A stretch of 64,000 bases of DNA from assembly GCA_963755435.1 (NCBI GenBank), contig CAVWJX010000009.1, positions 62,001 to 126,000 of the forward strand, written 5' to 3'. The notes under the pieces were generated by a model, which ran no database searches, was not told the origin of the DNA, and worked only from the letters and a program-made list of their open reading frames with translations. Below, in pieces: positions 32,775-40,484 of the stretch (position 1 is the stretch's first letter; every line of letters begins with the position of its first letter). A program made the position numbers and the translations under genes. This DNA is from AP-15 sp963755435. Lineage in GTDB: Bacteria; Pseudomonadota; Alphaproteobacteria; ATCC43930; CGMCC-115725.

Positions 32775-33653
32775 CTATGGCACCACCCGCCGGGCCAGCG
32801 CGGCGATGACCGGCACCGCGACCCGCTGCAGCCGCGGGCCGAGGGCGAGCGGCTTCAACAGCATGCGCACGCTCATCTCGACCGGGAAATGCTCGCGCAG
32901 CAAGGCTTGCGACTGGCGATGAATGGACCGGTACACGGCGGCGCCGAACGGTTCGCCCGGATGGCGCGCATTGTGGACGTGCTTGAGCACGACGAGGCGG
33001 TCTTCGCCGCCCGACATGCGCAGCCGCCGCCACAGCGCCGGTGCCACGGCGCCCCGCGCCGGGCGCTCGATCTGCCGGTATTTGCGGAAAAAGCGATAGA
33101 AATGCTTGTAATGGCTGACTTCGTCTTCGGCGATCCGGCGCGTCAGCAGGGCCAGAACCGGATCGGGGCTGGCCCGCGACAGGCTCGTGTAAAAGCTGGC
33201 GGTGCCCATTTCGACGACGCATCGCGACGCCATTTCGAGCCCGCGCGCCCGTTCGACCGCCTCGTCGCAGAACGGCCGAAACTCTTCGACAAACCGTGCG
33301 CGCACCGGCTCCCACGGGAAATCCGGCCAGGCCGCCTCGACATAGCGGCGCAACCCCCGGCCATGCTGCAATTCCTCGGGAAGCCAATGCCGTTCCAGCC
33401 ACGCGGTGACTTCGTCGTCGCCGGCAAAGTAATCGATCAAGTTCTCGGTATAGAGATCGGTGGCGCTCTCCATCAGCGAGGCCGAGGCGATCAAGTAAAA
33501 GAGCACCTCGCTGCCGGCCACCGCATCATGGCGGATCGACTGCCAGGGGATGTCGTCGAGCGACCAGTGGCGCCGGGCGGATACCCGATCGGCGGCGCCG
33601 GGCGGGTCCCCTCGATCCCGACCGTCGCGTGCTGGAAAACTTGCGGACATCAT
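32775..33653 (-). CDS. Ferritin-like di-iron protein
   Basis: A 292-residue soluble helical protein with the four-helix di-iron pattern: Glu in SLMESATDLY, ExxH in WLPEELQHGRGL, Glu in CVVEMGTASFY and ExxH in RIAEDEVSHYKHF. This suits a ferritin-like or acyl-ACP-desaturase-like fold that oxidises a substrate or stores iron. The C-terminal third is Arg/Leu-rich (LKPLALGPRLQRVAVPVIAAL) and could sit at a membrane. It starts 23 bp after the flavoprotein gene on the same strand, so the two are probably co-transcribed and lie downstream of the encapsulin genes. It lacks an encapsulin cargo peptide. Confidence 0.75.
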   Translation of the reverse strand: MMSASFPARDGRDRGDPPGAADRVSARRHWSLDDIPWQSIRHDAVAGSEVLFYLIASASLMESATDLYTENLIDYFAGDDEVTAWLERHWLPEELQHGRGLRRYVEAAWPDFPWEPVRARFVEEFRPFCDEAVERARGLEMASRCVVEMGTASFYTSLSRASPDPVLALLTRRIAEDEVSHYKHFYRFFRKYRQIERPARGAVAPALWRRLRMSGGEDRLVVLKHVHNARHPGEPFGAAVYRSIHRQSQALLREHFPVEMSVRMLLKPLALGPRLQRVAVPVIAALARRVVP

Positions 33654-33676
33654 TTGGGTGTTGTTGCACCGCCCCT

Positions 33677-34885
33677 TTAAAAGGTGAACATCGTGCCTTC
33701 AGGCCCGAGGCCGAGCAAGACCTGACCCACCGTCTCGAAATGCGACTGCCGTCCCTGATATTGCTGAATCACGGTGTGAATGTCGCGAAACCGCCGCTCG
33801 AACGGGTTTTCCTCGAAGATCGCGCCGGATCCGGCGGCGTGATAGAGCGTGTCGATCGCATCCTTCGCCTGGTGGATGGCCCAGGTCGATGCCAGCCTGA
33901 TCGTCGCGTTGTCGTCGAGGCTGAGCCCGCCGGTGCGGCCGGCCTCGCGCCAGATCGCCTCAAGGGCGCCGAGCAGAAAGGCGCGCGCCGCGCCGATCCG
34001 CGCCTCGGACTGTGCGACCTGCGCCTGGATCACATTGTTGTCGCGAAGGGTGTGCTTGGCGCCGCGCGGGATCTTGTCGCGGGCGAGCGTCACAAACGCG
34101 TCGAGCACGGCCCGGCCAATGCCGAGCGCGACCCCGGCGAACCCGGCCGAATAGACGTTGCTGCTGCTAAAGGCATAGAGCAGGCCCGGTTCGCGCGGCC
34201 GCGACTGGGCACTGCGCTCGACCGCGTGCTCTTCGGGCACGAACAGGTCGGTGACCGTATAGCGGTCGCTGCCGGTCCCGCGCAGCCCGACGACATGCCA
34301 GATGTCGCTCACCACCGCCTGCGATTTGGGGAACAGCAGCGTGCGAAACACTGGGCTGCCATCAGGCCGCAGCCGCGGCGCGCCGTCCGCGGCGAACACC
34401 CCGACATGGGCGCCGAGCCAGGTCGCATGATGGCTGCCGCTGGCAAAGCTCCAGGTTCCGCTCAATCGGTAGCCGCCGGGTGCCATGCGCGCCTCGGCCG
34501 GTCCGGGCGGCCCCCAGGCGACGATGCCGCGGCTGCCGCCAAAAATCTCTGCCGCCACCTCGGGCGCCAGATAGGCCGCGGTCATCGTGCAGCCGCAGGC
34601 CTGGCCGACGCACCAGGCGACGCTGGCGTCGTGCCGGGCGATTTCTTCGACCACCGGCACATATTCGGCCGGCGGCAATTCGGCGCCGCCGAGCGAGCGC
34701 GGCAGCAGCAGGCGAAACATGCCGGCTTCGGCCAAGGCCGCGACCAGCGGCTCCGGCAGTTCGCGGCAGCGCTCGATCTCGGCGCCGGCAGCCTCGATCG
34801 TCGGCCCGAGCGCGCGGGCGCGGGTGATCGCATCCGCCGCGGCGGGTCGCTCGATGCGCTGCGGGTCCGGCGCGTTCGACCTCAT
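33677..34885 (-). CDS. Acyl-CoA dehydrogenase-like flavoprotein
   Basis: A 402-residue protein of the acyl-CoA dehydrogenase fold, subgroup resembling two-component flavin monooxygenases (HpaH/HsaA/DszC-like). Helical N-terminal domain about 1-125 (GMFRLLLPRSLGGAELPP, RHDASVAWCVGQACG), middle beta domain about 125-230 (GGYRLSGTWSFASGSHHATW, GLRGTGSDRYTVTDLFVPE) and helical C-terminus (YHAAGSGAIFEENPFERRFRD). The catalytic base position of true acyl-CoA dehydrogenases is not evident, which favours an oxygenase needing a separate flavin reductase, none of which is adjacent. Followed after 23 bp by the ferritin-like gene. Confidence 0.82.
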   Translation of the reverse strand: MRSNAPDPQRIERPAAADAITRARALGPTIEAAGAEIERCRELPEPLVAALAEAGMFRLLLPRSLGGAELPPAEYVPVVEEIARHDASVAWCVGQACGCTMTAAYLAPEVAAEIFGGSRGIVAWGPPGPAEARMAPGGYRLSGTWSFASGSHHATWLGAHVGVFAADGAPRLRPDGSPVFRTLLFPKSQAVVSDIWHVVGLRGTGSDRYTVTDLFVPEEHAVERSAQSRPREPGLLYAFSSSNVYSAGFAGVALGIGRAVLDAFVTLARDKIPRGAKHTLRDNNVIQAQVAQSEARIGAARAFLLGALEAIWREAGRTGGLSLDDNATIRLASTWAIHQAKDAIDTLYHAAGSGAIFEENPFERRFRDIHTVIQQYQGRQSHFETVGQVLLGLGPEGTMFTF

Positions 34886-35039
34886 CCCTCGATCCCATCG
34901 CCGCGCCGATGATTCGGCGCCCGCTCATTATAGCGTACTCCGGCGAGCGCGGGCACCTCCCCTTATCTGCAGCCGCACGAAGCGCCTGCAAATGCACCGG
35001 CGCCGGCCTGGGCCGGCGAATCGCGGGGCTCGAGAGCGA

Positions 35040-35843
35040 TCACAAAACCGCGGAGATCGTGCAGATCGCGGTCGGCTGGTCGATCCGCAACACGATGCTC
35101 TCGCTAACATAGAGCTGGTAGTGCATGCCGTCCTGACCGACATAGCCCGAGCGCAGATCCTGGCCCACGACCAGGACGCCGACCCGCGGATCGACCATGA
35201 CCCCGCCCGCGATCGCCGCCTTGTAGATCCCGCCGGTGCACAACCGGCGCAAATGCTCGAGCTGCAAGACATCGGTCCCCGGATAGAGGCGGAACAGCGC
35301 GTTGTAGAGCGCCGGCGCCAGCACCAGGCTGTAGGGACCGCGGAACCCTTCATCGTCGAGCTTGGTCGCGGCGGCGAGCGCGTCCTGCAAGGCCCGGTCG
35401 AGCGCCGACCAGGCGCCGCCCTCGACGTGCTGGCGGCCCTCGACGGTCAACAGGCCGGGCAGCCCGAAATCGGTCTGGCCGAGATAGGCTACCCGCTCTT
35501 CGGCGTCGGCGACCGCTTCGGCCGCGTCCTCGACCGGGGCGAGATTGACCGCCTGGCCGTATTCGACGTGGCTGGCGATCCGCCGGATGCTGAGGCGAAA
35601 GCTGCGGCGCAGCATCGGCACCGGCACGGTGCGGCTGATCACCGCGCCGGCCTCGTTCGCCTCCGGCTGGCGGTATTCGTCGTCGCCGACCTCGATCGCG
35701 GTCAACCCGACCCCGAACGGCCCCTCGACATCGAGGAAACGGCGGGCGGTCAGCCGTTCGCGCGCGGATTTGATCGCGGCGGCGTCGATCGCGCCCCACA
35801 GGCTCGACGGAAACGCTGCCAGCTCGCGGTTGAAATAGTCCAT
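35040..35843 (-). CDS. Encapsulin shell protein (family 1, HK97 fold)
   Basis: A 267-residue encapsulin. The N-terminus MDYFNRELAAFPSSLWGAID forms the N-arm and first helix that bind cargo peptide on the inside wall. RFLDVEGPFGVGLTAIEVGD, VPMLRRSFRLSIRRIASHVE and the P-domain/A-domain segments (GPYSLVLAPALYNALFR, GGVMVDPRVGVLVVGQDL) are typical. It self-assembles into an icosahedral compartment of the T=1 class. The encapsulated ferritin gene stops only four bases before its start, so shell and cargo are translated from one message. No membrane or secretion signal is present; the compartment is cytosolic. Confidence 0.95.
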   Translation of the reverse strand: MDYFNRELAAFPSSLWGAIDAAAIKSARERLTARRFLDVEGPFGVGLTAIEVGDDEYRQPEANEAGAVISRTVPVPMLRRSFRLSIRRIASHVEYGQAVNLAPVEDAAEAVADAEERVAYLGQTDFGLPGLLTVEGRQHVEGGAWSALDRALQDALAAATKLDDEGFRGPYSLVLAPALYNALFRLYPGTDVLQLEHLRRLCTGGIYKAAIAGGVMVDPRVGVLVVGQDLRSGYVGQDGMHYQLYVSESIVLRIDQPTAICTISAVL

Positions 35844-35847
35844 CCTG

Positions 35848-36234
35848 CTATTGCCCCTTCAGCGAGCCGACGGTGAACCCGAGATCGTCGCGCGGCTTGC
35901 CGGCGGGCGCCGCGGCGCCGCGGCCGCCAGCCGCGCCGGGTGCCGCATCGGCCTCGATGATCGCCGCCTCGGTGTACAGGTAGGTGTCGAATTGCTGGGC
36001 AAAAACAGCGTTGTTGCGGCGCAGCCATTCGAGCAGCATGGCGGCGTGCTCGACCTCGTCACGCATATTGTGCAGCAGCACCGCCTTGAGCGCCTGGTCC
36101 TCGCTGTCGTCGGCGCGCTGGCGGTACCAGTCGACCGCATCGAGCTCCTCTTTGAGCGACACGATCGCGTAGTGTAACAGGCGAGCTTCTGGCGAGAGCC
36201 GCTCGCGCGGAATGTGAAGGTCTTCGCTCGACAT
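35848..36234 (-). CDS. Encapsulated ferritin-like protein (EncFtn) with cargo-loading peptide
   Basis: A 128-residue two-helix ferritin-like protein that oxidises iron inside the encapsulin shell. The ferroxidase residues known from Rhodospirillum rubrum EncFtn are kept: Glu30 in LKEELDAVDWY, Glu60 and His63 in RDEVEHAAML, with Trp36 and Tyr37. One entry-site Glu is Asp32 here, a conservative change. A flexible Ala/Gly linker (about 100-115) leads to the C-terminal targeting peptide LGFTVGSLKGQ. ATG 36234 (MSSEDLHIPRERL) fits the family; a longer frame upstream is intergenic. Likely iron- or oxidative-stress-controlled, but I see no clear Fur or Irr site. Confidence 0.94.
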   Translation of the reverse strand: MSSEDLHIPRERLSPEARLLHYAIVSLKEELDAVDWYRQRADDSEDQALKAVLLHNMRDEVEHAAMLLEWLRRNNAVFAQQFDTYLYTEAAIIEADAAPGAAGGRGAAAPAGKPRDDLGFTVGSLKGQ

Positions 36235-36471
36235 GGTTGGCCGTCGCCTCCGGGTTCGAGGATTGCGGGGCGGATGCGGCGGATCGGACAATTCCGAATT
36301 GCGCAGCGCCCGGCCGGGTGGGAGAATTGCCGGCCGGTTGCGGCCGGCCGTATTGAAGGAAACGCCGGCGGTGGCAAAACGGCAAACGCAATCGAACCGG
36401 GTATTCACCGGGTCGCCGGCGGGGCGGTCGCGGGAACGCCGCCCGGCCCGGGGCAAGCGGAGGGATCAGCA

Positions 36472-37332
36472 ATGGCGACAGCAGCGACGGCCAACGCCGC
36501 ACAGCAGGAATACTGGAACACTGTCGCCGGCCCGCGCTGGGTCGGGCTCGAGGGCTTTGTCGAGCGCCGGGTGCGCGCGGTCAACGATCTGTTGCTGCGG
36601 CATTCGGCGGCCGCGGCAGGCGAGCGGGCACTCGAAATCGGCTGCGGCACGGGCGCCTTCACGGTGCCCTTGGCCGAGGCGGTCGGTGAGCGCGGCGGGG
36701 TCGTCGGCGCCGACATCTCCGAGGCGATGCTGACCGGCGCCAGGAAGCGCCTCGTCGAGAGCGGGCTCAAGAATGTCTCGCTGATACAGGCCGACGCCCA
36801 GACCCATCGCTTCGAACCCGGCCGCTTCGAGCTTGTCGCCTCGCGCTTCGGGGTCATGTTCTTCGCCGATCCGGCAGCGGCGTTCGCCAATCTGCGCCTG
36901 GCGCTCAAGCCCGGCGGGAGGCTGTGCTTTGCCTGCTGGGGCCCGCTCGACGCCAACGAGCATTGGCTGATCCCCTACCGGGTGGCCTTGCGCCATCTCG
37001 GCCCGCCCGAGCCGAAGCCGGCCCGCGCGCCGGGGCCGATGGCGTTCAGCGATCCCGACTACGTGCGCGGCTTTCTCGGCACGGCCGGGTTCGAGGCGAT
37101 CGCGATCCACCACGAGACCCCGGCCATCTTCGCGGCCGCACCGGCGGAGGAGGCCGAGCATGCCTCGATCATGGGTCCGTCCGGCCGTCTGATCGACGAA
37201 AAGAAGCCCGATGCGGCAACTGTCCAAAAGATCCGGCAGGAGATCGAAGAGGCGTTCGCTGTCCACGCCAAGGATGGTGGCATGGTGCTGCCGTCGACGG
37301 TGCTGCTGGTGACCGCGCGGGCCCCGCGCTAA
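36472..37332 (+). CDS. Class I SAM-dependent methyltransferase
   Basis: A 286-residue methyltransferase of the UbiE/COQ5-like type. Motif I is ALEIGCGTGAFTVPLAEA, followed by VGADISEAML and FELVASRFGVMFFADPAAA, then LKPGGRLCFACWGPLDANEHW, a signature of a common alphaproteobacterial subgroup. The ATG at 36472 has GGAGGG seven bases upstream. It is divergent from the EncFtn gene (237-bp gap containing no other gene) and is followed by a REP-like element. Substrate unknown; no quinone-pathway genes are adjacent. Confidence 0.88.
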   Translation: MATAATANAAQQEYWNTVAGPRWVGLEGFVERRVRAVNDLLLRHSAAAAGERALEIGCGTGAFTVPLAEAVGERGGVVGADISEAMLTGARKRLVESGLKNVSLIQADAQTHRFEPGRFELVASRFGVMFFADPAAAFANLRLALKPGGRLCFACWGPLDANEHWLIPYRVALRHLGPPEPKPARAPGPMAFSDPDYVRGFLGTAGFEAIAIHHETPAIFAAAPAEEAEHASIMGPSGRLIDEKKPDAATVQKIRQEIEEAFAVHAKDGGMVLPSTVLLVTARAPR

Positions 37333-37376
37333 TCGGAACAATCGACGATCCGGCTACTGCTTCGTTTGTGAGGATA

Positions 37377-37500
37377 GTCATTCCGGGGCGGTCCGAAGGG
37401 CCGGGCCCGGAACCCAAGCACTCCAGCATTGCCGATATGGTTCGTCATCCGGTGTTCATGGGTACCGGGTTCGCGGGCTGCGCCCGCGCCCCGGAATGAC
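37377..37500. repeat. REP-like element with 14-bp perfect terminal inverted repeats
   Basis: GTCATTCCGGGGCG at 37377-37390 and its exact complement CGCCCCGGAATGAC at 37487-37500 bound a 124-bp element with further GC-rich internal stems (for example gggccgggcccgg and gcgggctgcgcccgc). This head sequence is typical of interspersed palindromic elements in Rhizobiales and related Alphaproteobacteria. It lies between convergent genes and supplies the last codons of the amidohydrolase gene. Confidence 0.75.
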
Positions 37501-38295
37501 AAGGTTTTGGGAAGTGAATTCAGTGTAAGCCGCGGGTAGCAGGCGGGCGAAACGCTCGGCCCAGGCGGCCTGGCCCGGAGGCTCCGCGATCAGATCCTGG
37601 CGGATCTCGATTTCGAGATAGGGCAGCCCCCGGCGCTCGCCATGCACCGGCACGGTATAGTCGGTCTGGTCGGTGACCCGGTAAGGCTCGTTGTCGCCGA
37701 CCGTGAGGTCGCCTTCGGCCCGCAACAGTCCGAGAAACGGGCGCGCCAGACGGGCGTCGCGGTTATAGAGCACGCCCACGTGCCACGGCCGCGACACGCC
37801 TTTGTAGACCGGGGTAAAACTGTGCAGCGCCACCAGCACGGTGGGCCGGCCCAGCGCCTGCCGGCGATCGAGCGCCGCGGCGATCCGGTCGTGATACGGG
37901 CGAAACACCGCCTCGATCCGCGCCGCGCGGTCGGCCGCGCCGAGGTCGCAATTGCCGGGAACCGGGGTATCCTCGCTGAGTTCGGCAATCGAGCTCGGCA
38001 CCGAGGGATCGCGGTTGCAGTCGATCACCAGCCGCGAATAGGCCTGCACGACCAGGGCCGCGTCGAGTTGCCGGCAGAGCAGCCGGCCGACCGCGGCGAC
38101 GCCGATATCCCAGGCGATGTGGCGAAGTGTTTCCGGTTCGGAAAGGCCGAGCCGGCCGAGCCGGCGCGGAATGGCGCGCCCGCCATGGTCGCAGGTCAGA
38201 AAAAATGCCGAGCCGCCGGCCTCGTTGTCGAGCGCGACCGGCAACGGTTCGTCCGGGGCGAGGAGCGGGCGTCCGGTCATTTCAGCGCTGCCCAT
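37456..38295 (-). CDS. N-formylglutamate amidohydrolase family protein
   Basis: A 279-residue zinc enzyme of the FGase (PF05013) family, which releases formate from N-formylglutamate or related formyl compounds. Signature blocks: AFFLTCDHGGRAIPRRLG, RLVIDCNRDPSVPSS, VLVALHSFTPVYKGV and GLPYLEIEIRQDLI. ATG 38295 is preceded by GAGGGG five bases upstream and begins 8 bp after the glutamine-synthetase-like stop; ATG 38280 is an alternative. The last 14 or so residues (VIPGRGRSPRTRYP) are encoded by the REP-like element, so the native C-terminus was probably replaced. Third gene of an operon with the LLM oxidoreductase. Confidence 0.88.
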   Translation of the reverse strand: MGSAEMTGRPLLAPDEPLPVALDNEAGGSAFFLTCDHGGRAIPRRLGRLGLSEPETLRHIAWDIGVAAVGRLLCRQLDAALVVQAYSRLVIDCNRDPSVPSSIAELSEDTPVPGNCDLGAADRAARIEAVFRPYHDRIAAALDRRQALGRPTVLVALHSFTPVYKGVSRPWHVGVLYNRDARLARPFLGLLRAEGDLTVGDNEPYRVTDQTDYTVPVHGERRGLPYLEIEIRQDLIAEPPGQAAWAERFARLLPAAYTEFTSQNLVIPGRGRSPRTRYP

Positions 38296-38303
38296 CAGGC
38301 CCC

Positions 38304-39578
38304 TCAGTAGATCTCGGCGTATTGGGCGCACAGCTCGGCCGGCGACAGCGCGGCGGTCTTTGCCGCCTCAACCCGCTTGAACCGCAGATAGGCGTCGAGA
38401 TGGGTCGCGCCGAACCATTGCGCCGCCGCCTCGTTGCCGGCGAGGTGATCGAGCGCGTCCTCGAGCGAGCGCGGTAGCGAGCCGGGGGCGGTCCCCGGCG
38501 CCGGCAGCGGCAGCGCCCGCCGCAGGCCGTCGACGCCGGCGAAGATCACCATGCCCAAGGCCAGATAGGGGCTCGCCGCGGCGTCGCAGACGCGGAACTC
38601 GACATTGAACTGGCGCGCGGCTTCGTCGGCGTCCTCGGCCGCAAAGACCGGGCACACGCGCAGGCCGGCGCCGCGATCCTGGCGCACCAAATCGATCAGG
38701 GTCGGTGCCCAGGCATTGGGCACCAGGCGCAAATAGGATACCGGCGACGGTGCCGTCACCGCGCAGAGCGCCGGCAGGTGATGCAACACGCCGGCAAAGA
38801 AGTGCTGCGCCGGCGGGCTCAGATCCAGCGGCGCGCCGGGTAGATGGGTCGCCGGCCGTCCGGCCTCGTCCCACAGGCTCATATGGATATGCACGCCGTT
38901 GCCGACGCGGTCGGGATCGGGCTTTGGCGAAAAGATCGCCCGGTGGCCGAGCCGATGCGCCGTGGCGCGCGCCATCTCGCGGGTGATGACGGCGTGGTCG
39001 GCGGCAGTCAAGGCCGGCTGCGGCGCCACCGTCACCTCGAACTGACGCGGTCCGTATTCGGCCAGAAAGCTGTCGGGCACCGGCCCGGCGGCGCGCAACG
39101 CGGCAAGGAATGCCTCGCCAAAAGAGCCCTGGCGGCGAAAGGCGCCGAGCGCATAGGCATCGCCCGGGCGGTCGTCGGCGCCGCTATAGAGGAATTCCTG
39201 CTCGAAGGCGGCGATCAGGTGCAGCCCCGAGGCCTCTGCCAATTCTCGGGCGGCGCGGTGCAGGAAATCGCGCGGGCAGCATTCCCACGCCTGGCCGCCG
39301 GTGGTGCGGATGTCGCCCAAAAAGAAATGCTCCGGCGCCGAGCCGTCGGCGAAATCGACCCGCACCTCGGCCGCGGGATCGGGCACGATCATCAGGTCGC
39401 CAGCGGTGCCGAACGGGGTGTCCCAGATCGGCCCGGCCGGCGACATCATCAGATTGCTGCCGGTCCAGCCGATGCCCTTTTTCAGCCGCCCCGGCAATTC
39501 GCAGGCCGGAAACCCCTTGCCGCGCGCATGTCCGGAAATGTCGCAGGTGGCGACGAAAATCAGCTCTTCGCGGATCAT
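38304..39578 (-). CDS. Glutamine-synthetase-family ligase
   Basis: A 424-residue member of the glutamine synthetase superfamily, nearer to the gamma-glutamyl-amine ligases (PuuA/GlnT type) than to housekeeping GlnA. Evidence: HLIAAFEQEFLY (metal-binding Glu), NGVHIHMSLWDEAG, PSPVSYLRLVPNAWAPT and EFRVCDAAASPYLALGMVI. It would join glutamate to an amine or ammonia using ATP. It starts nine bases after the LLM gene and is followed eight bases later by the formylglutamate amidohydrolase. Such neighbours suggest breakdown or protection of an amine through gamma-glutamyl or formyl intermediates; the substrate is not shown. Confidence 0.88.
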   Translation of the reverse strand: MIREELIFVATCDISGHARGKGFPACELPGRLKKGIGWTGSNLMMSPAGPIWDTPFGTAGDLMIVPDPAAEVRVDFADGSAPEHFFLGDIRTTGGQAWECCPRDFLHRAARELAEASGLHLIAAFEQEFLYSGADDRPGDAYALGAFRRQGSFGEAFLAALRAAGPVPDSFLAEYGPRQFEVTVAPQPALTAADHAVITREMARATAHRLGHRAIFSPKPDPDRVGNGVHIHMSLWDEAGRPATHLPGAPLDLSPPAQHFFAGVLHHLPALCAVTAPSPVSYLRLVPNAWAPTLIDLVRQDRGAGLRVCPVFAAEDADEAARQFNVEFRVCDAAASPYLALGMVIFAGVDGLRRALPLPAPGTAPGSLPRSLEDALDHLAGNEAAAQWFGATHLDAYLRFKRVEAAKTAALSPAELCAQYAEIY

Positions 39579-39587
39579 GCGCGCCCC

Positions 39588-40430
39588 TTATCCCGCCGCT
39601 GCCAGCGGCGCGTATTGGTCGAGCAGGCGCAGGATTTCGTCGCGGCCGAGATCGGGGATCTCGAGCAGCGCGCCGTCGATGCCGGCGGCGCGGTAGTCGT
39701 CGAGTGCGGCCTTGTCGGCCGGCGCCCGGAACACGGTGATCGACAGCCGGGCCGGGTCGCGGCCCTTCGCCTCGGCCATCCGGGCCAGGCGGGCCTTGGC
39801 CTCGCGCGGGGTGAAGCCGGCCACCGGGCGCGGGATCCAGCCATCGCAATATTCGACGATGCGCCGCAACGTATAGTCGCTCTCGCCGCCGAGCAGGATT
39901 GGCGGGTAGGGGCGCTGCTTTGGCTTGGGGTACGACCAGACCGGGTCGAAATTGACGAACTCGCCGTGAAAGGCGGCTTCCTCCTCGGTCCACAAGGCCT
40001 GCATCGCCAGCACCCGCTCGCGCATCAGCTTGAAGCGGGTTTTGTATTGCGCGCCGTGGTTTTCCATCTCCTCGACATTCCAGCCGCCGCCGATGCCGAA
40101 GACAAAGCGGCCGCCCGACAGCTGGTCGAGGCTCGCCACACTCTTCGCGGTGACGATCGGGTCGTGCTCGGGAATGAGGCAAATGCCGGTGCCGAGCAAC
40201 AGCTTCTTGGTCGCCGCAGCGGCAAAGGACAGCGCCACGAACGGGTCGTGGGTATGCGAATATTTCTTCGGCAATTCACCGCCGGCGGGGAACGGGCTGC
40301 GCCGGCTCACGGGGATATGGGTGTGCTCGGGCACGTAGAGCGAGGCAAGGCCGCGCGCTTCGAGGGCCTGCGCCAATTCGGCGATGTTAATGCCGTAATC
40401 GGCCGGGAAATAGAAAACGCCTACCTGCAT
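39588..40430 (-). CDS. LLM-class (luciferase-like) flavin-dependent oxidoreductase
   Basis: A 280-residue TIM-barrel protein of the luciferase-like / F420-type family (VGVFYFPADYGINIAELAQA, LYVPEHTHIPVSRRSPFP, LLLGTGICLIPEHDPIVTAK, SGGRFVFGIGGGWNVEEMENHG). The first block and the GGGWNVEE motif are typical of the TIGR03619-type subgroup, where the cofactor may be FMN or F420. First gene of the three-gene minus-strand operon. Start ATG 40430 (MQVGVFYFP) fits the family. Divergent from the alpha/beta hydrolase gene by 54 bp. Confidence 0.88.
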   Translation of the reverse strand: MQVGVFYFPADYGINIAELAQALEARGLASLYVPEHTHIPVSRRSPFPAGGELPKKYSHTHDPFVALSFAAAATKKLLLGTGICLIPEHDPIVTAKSVASLDQLSGGRFVFGIGGGWNVEEMENHGAQYKTRFKLMRERVLAMQALWTEEEAAFHGEFVNFDPVWSYPKPKQRPYPPILLGGESDYTLRRIVEYCDGWIPRPVAGFTPREAKARLARMAEAKGRDPARLSITVFRAPADKAALDDYRAAGIDGALLEIPDLGRDEILRLLDQYAPLAAAG

Positions 40431-40484
40431 GTCGATGCCTCTGGCATGTCGAATCCTCTGCGCAACGGAGGGATATCCGCTAGG

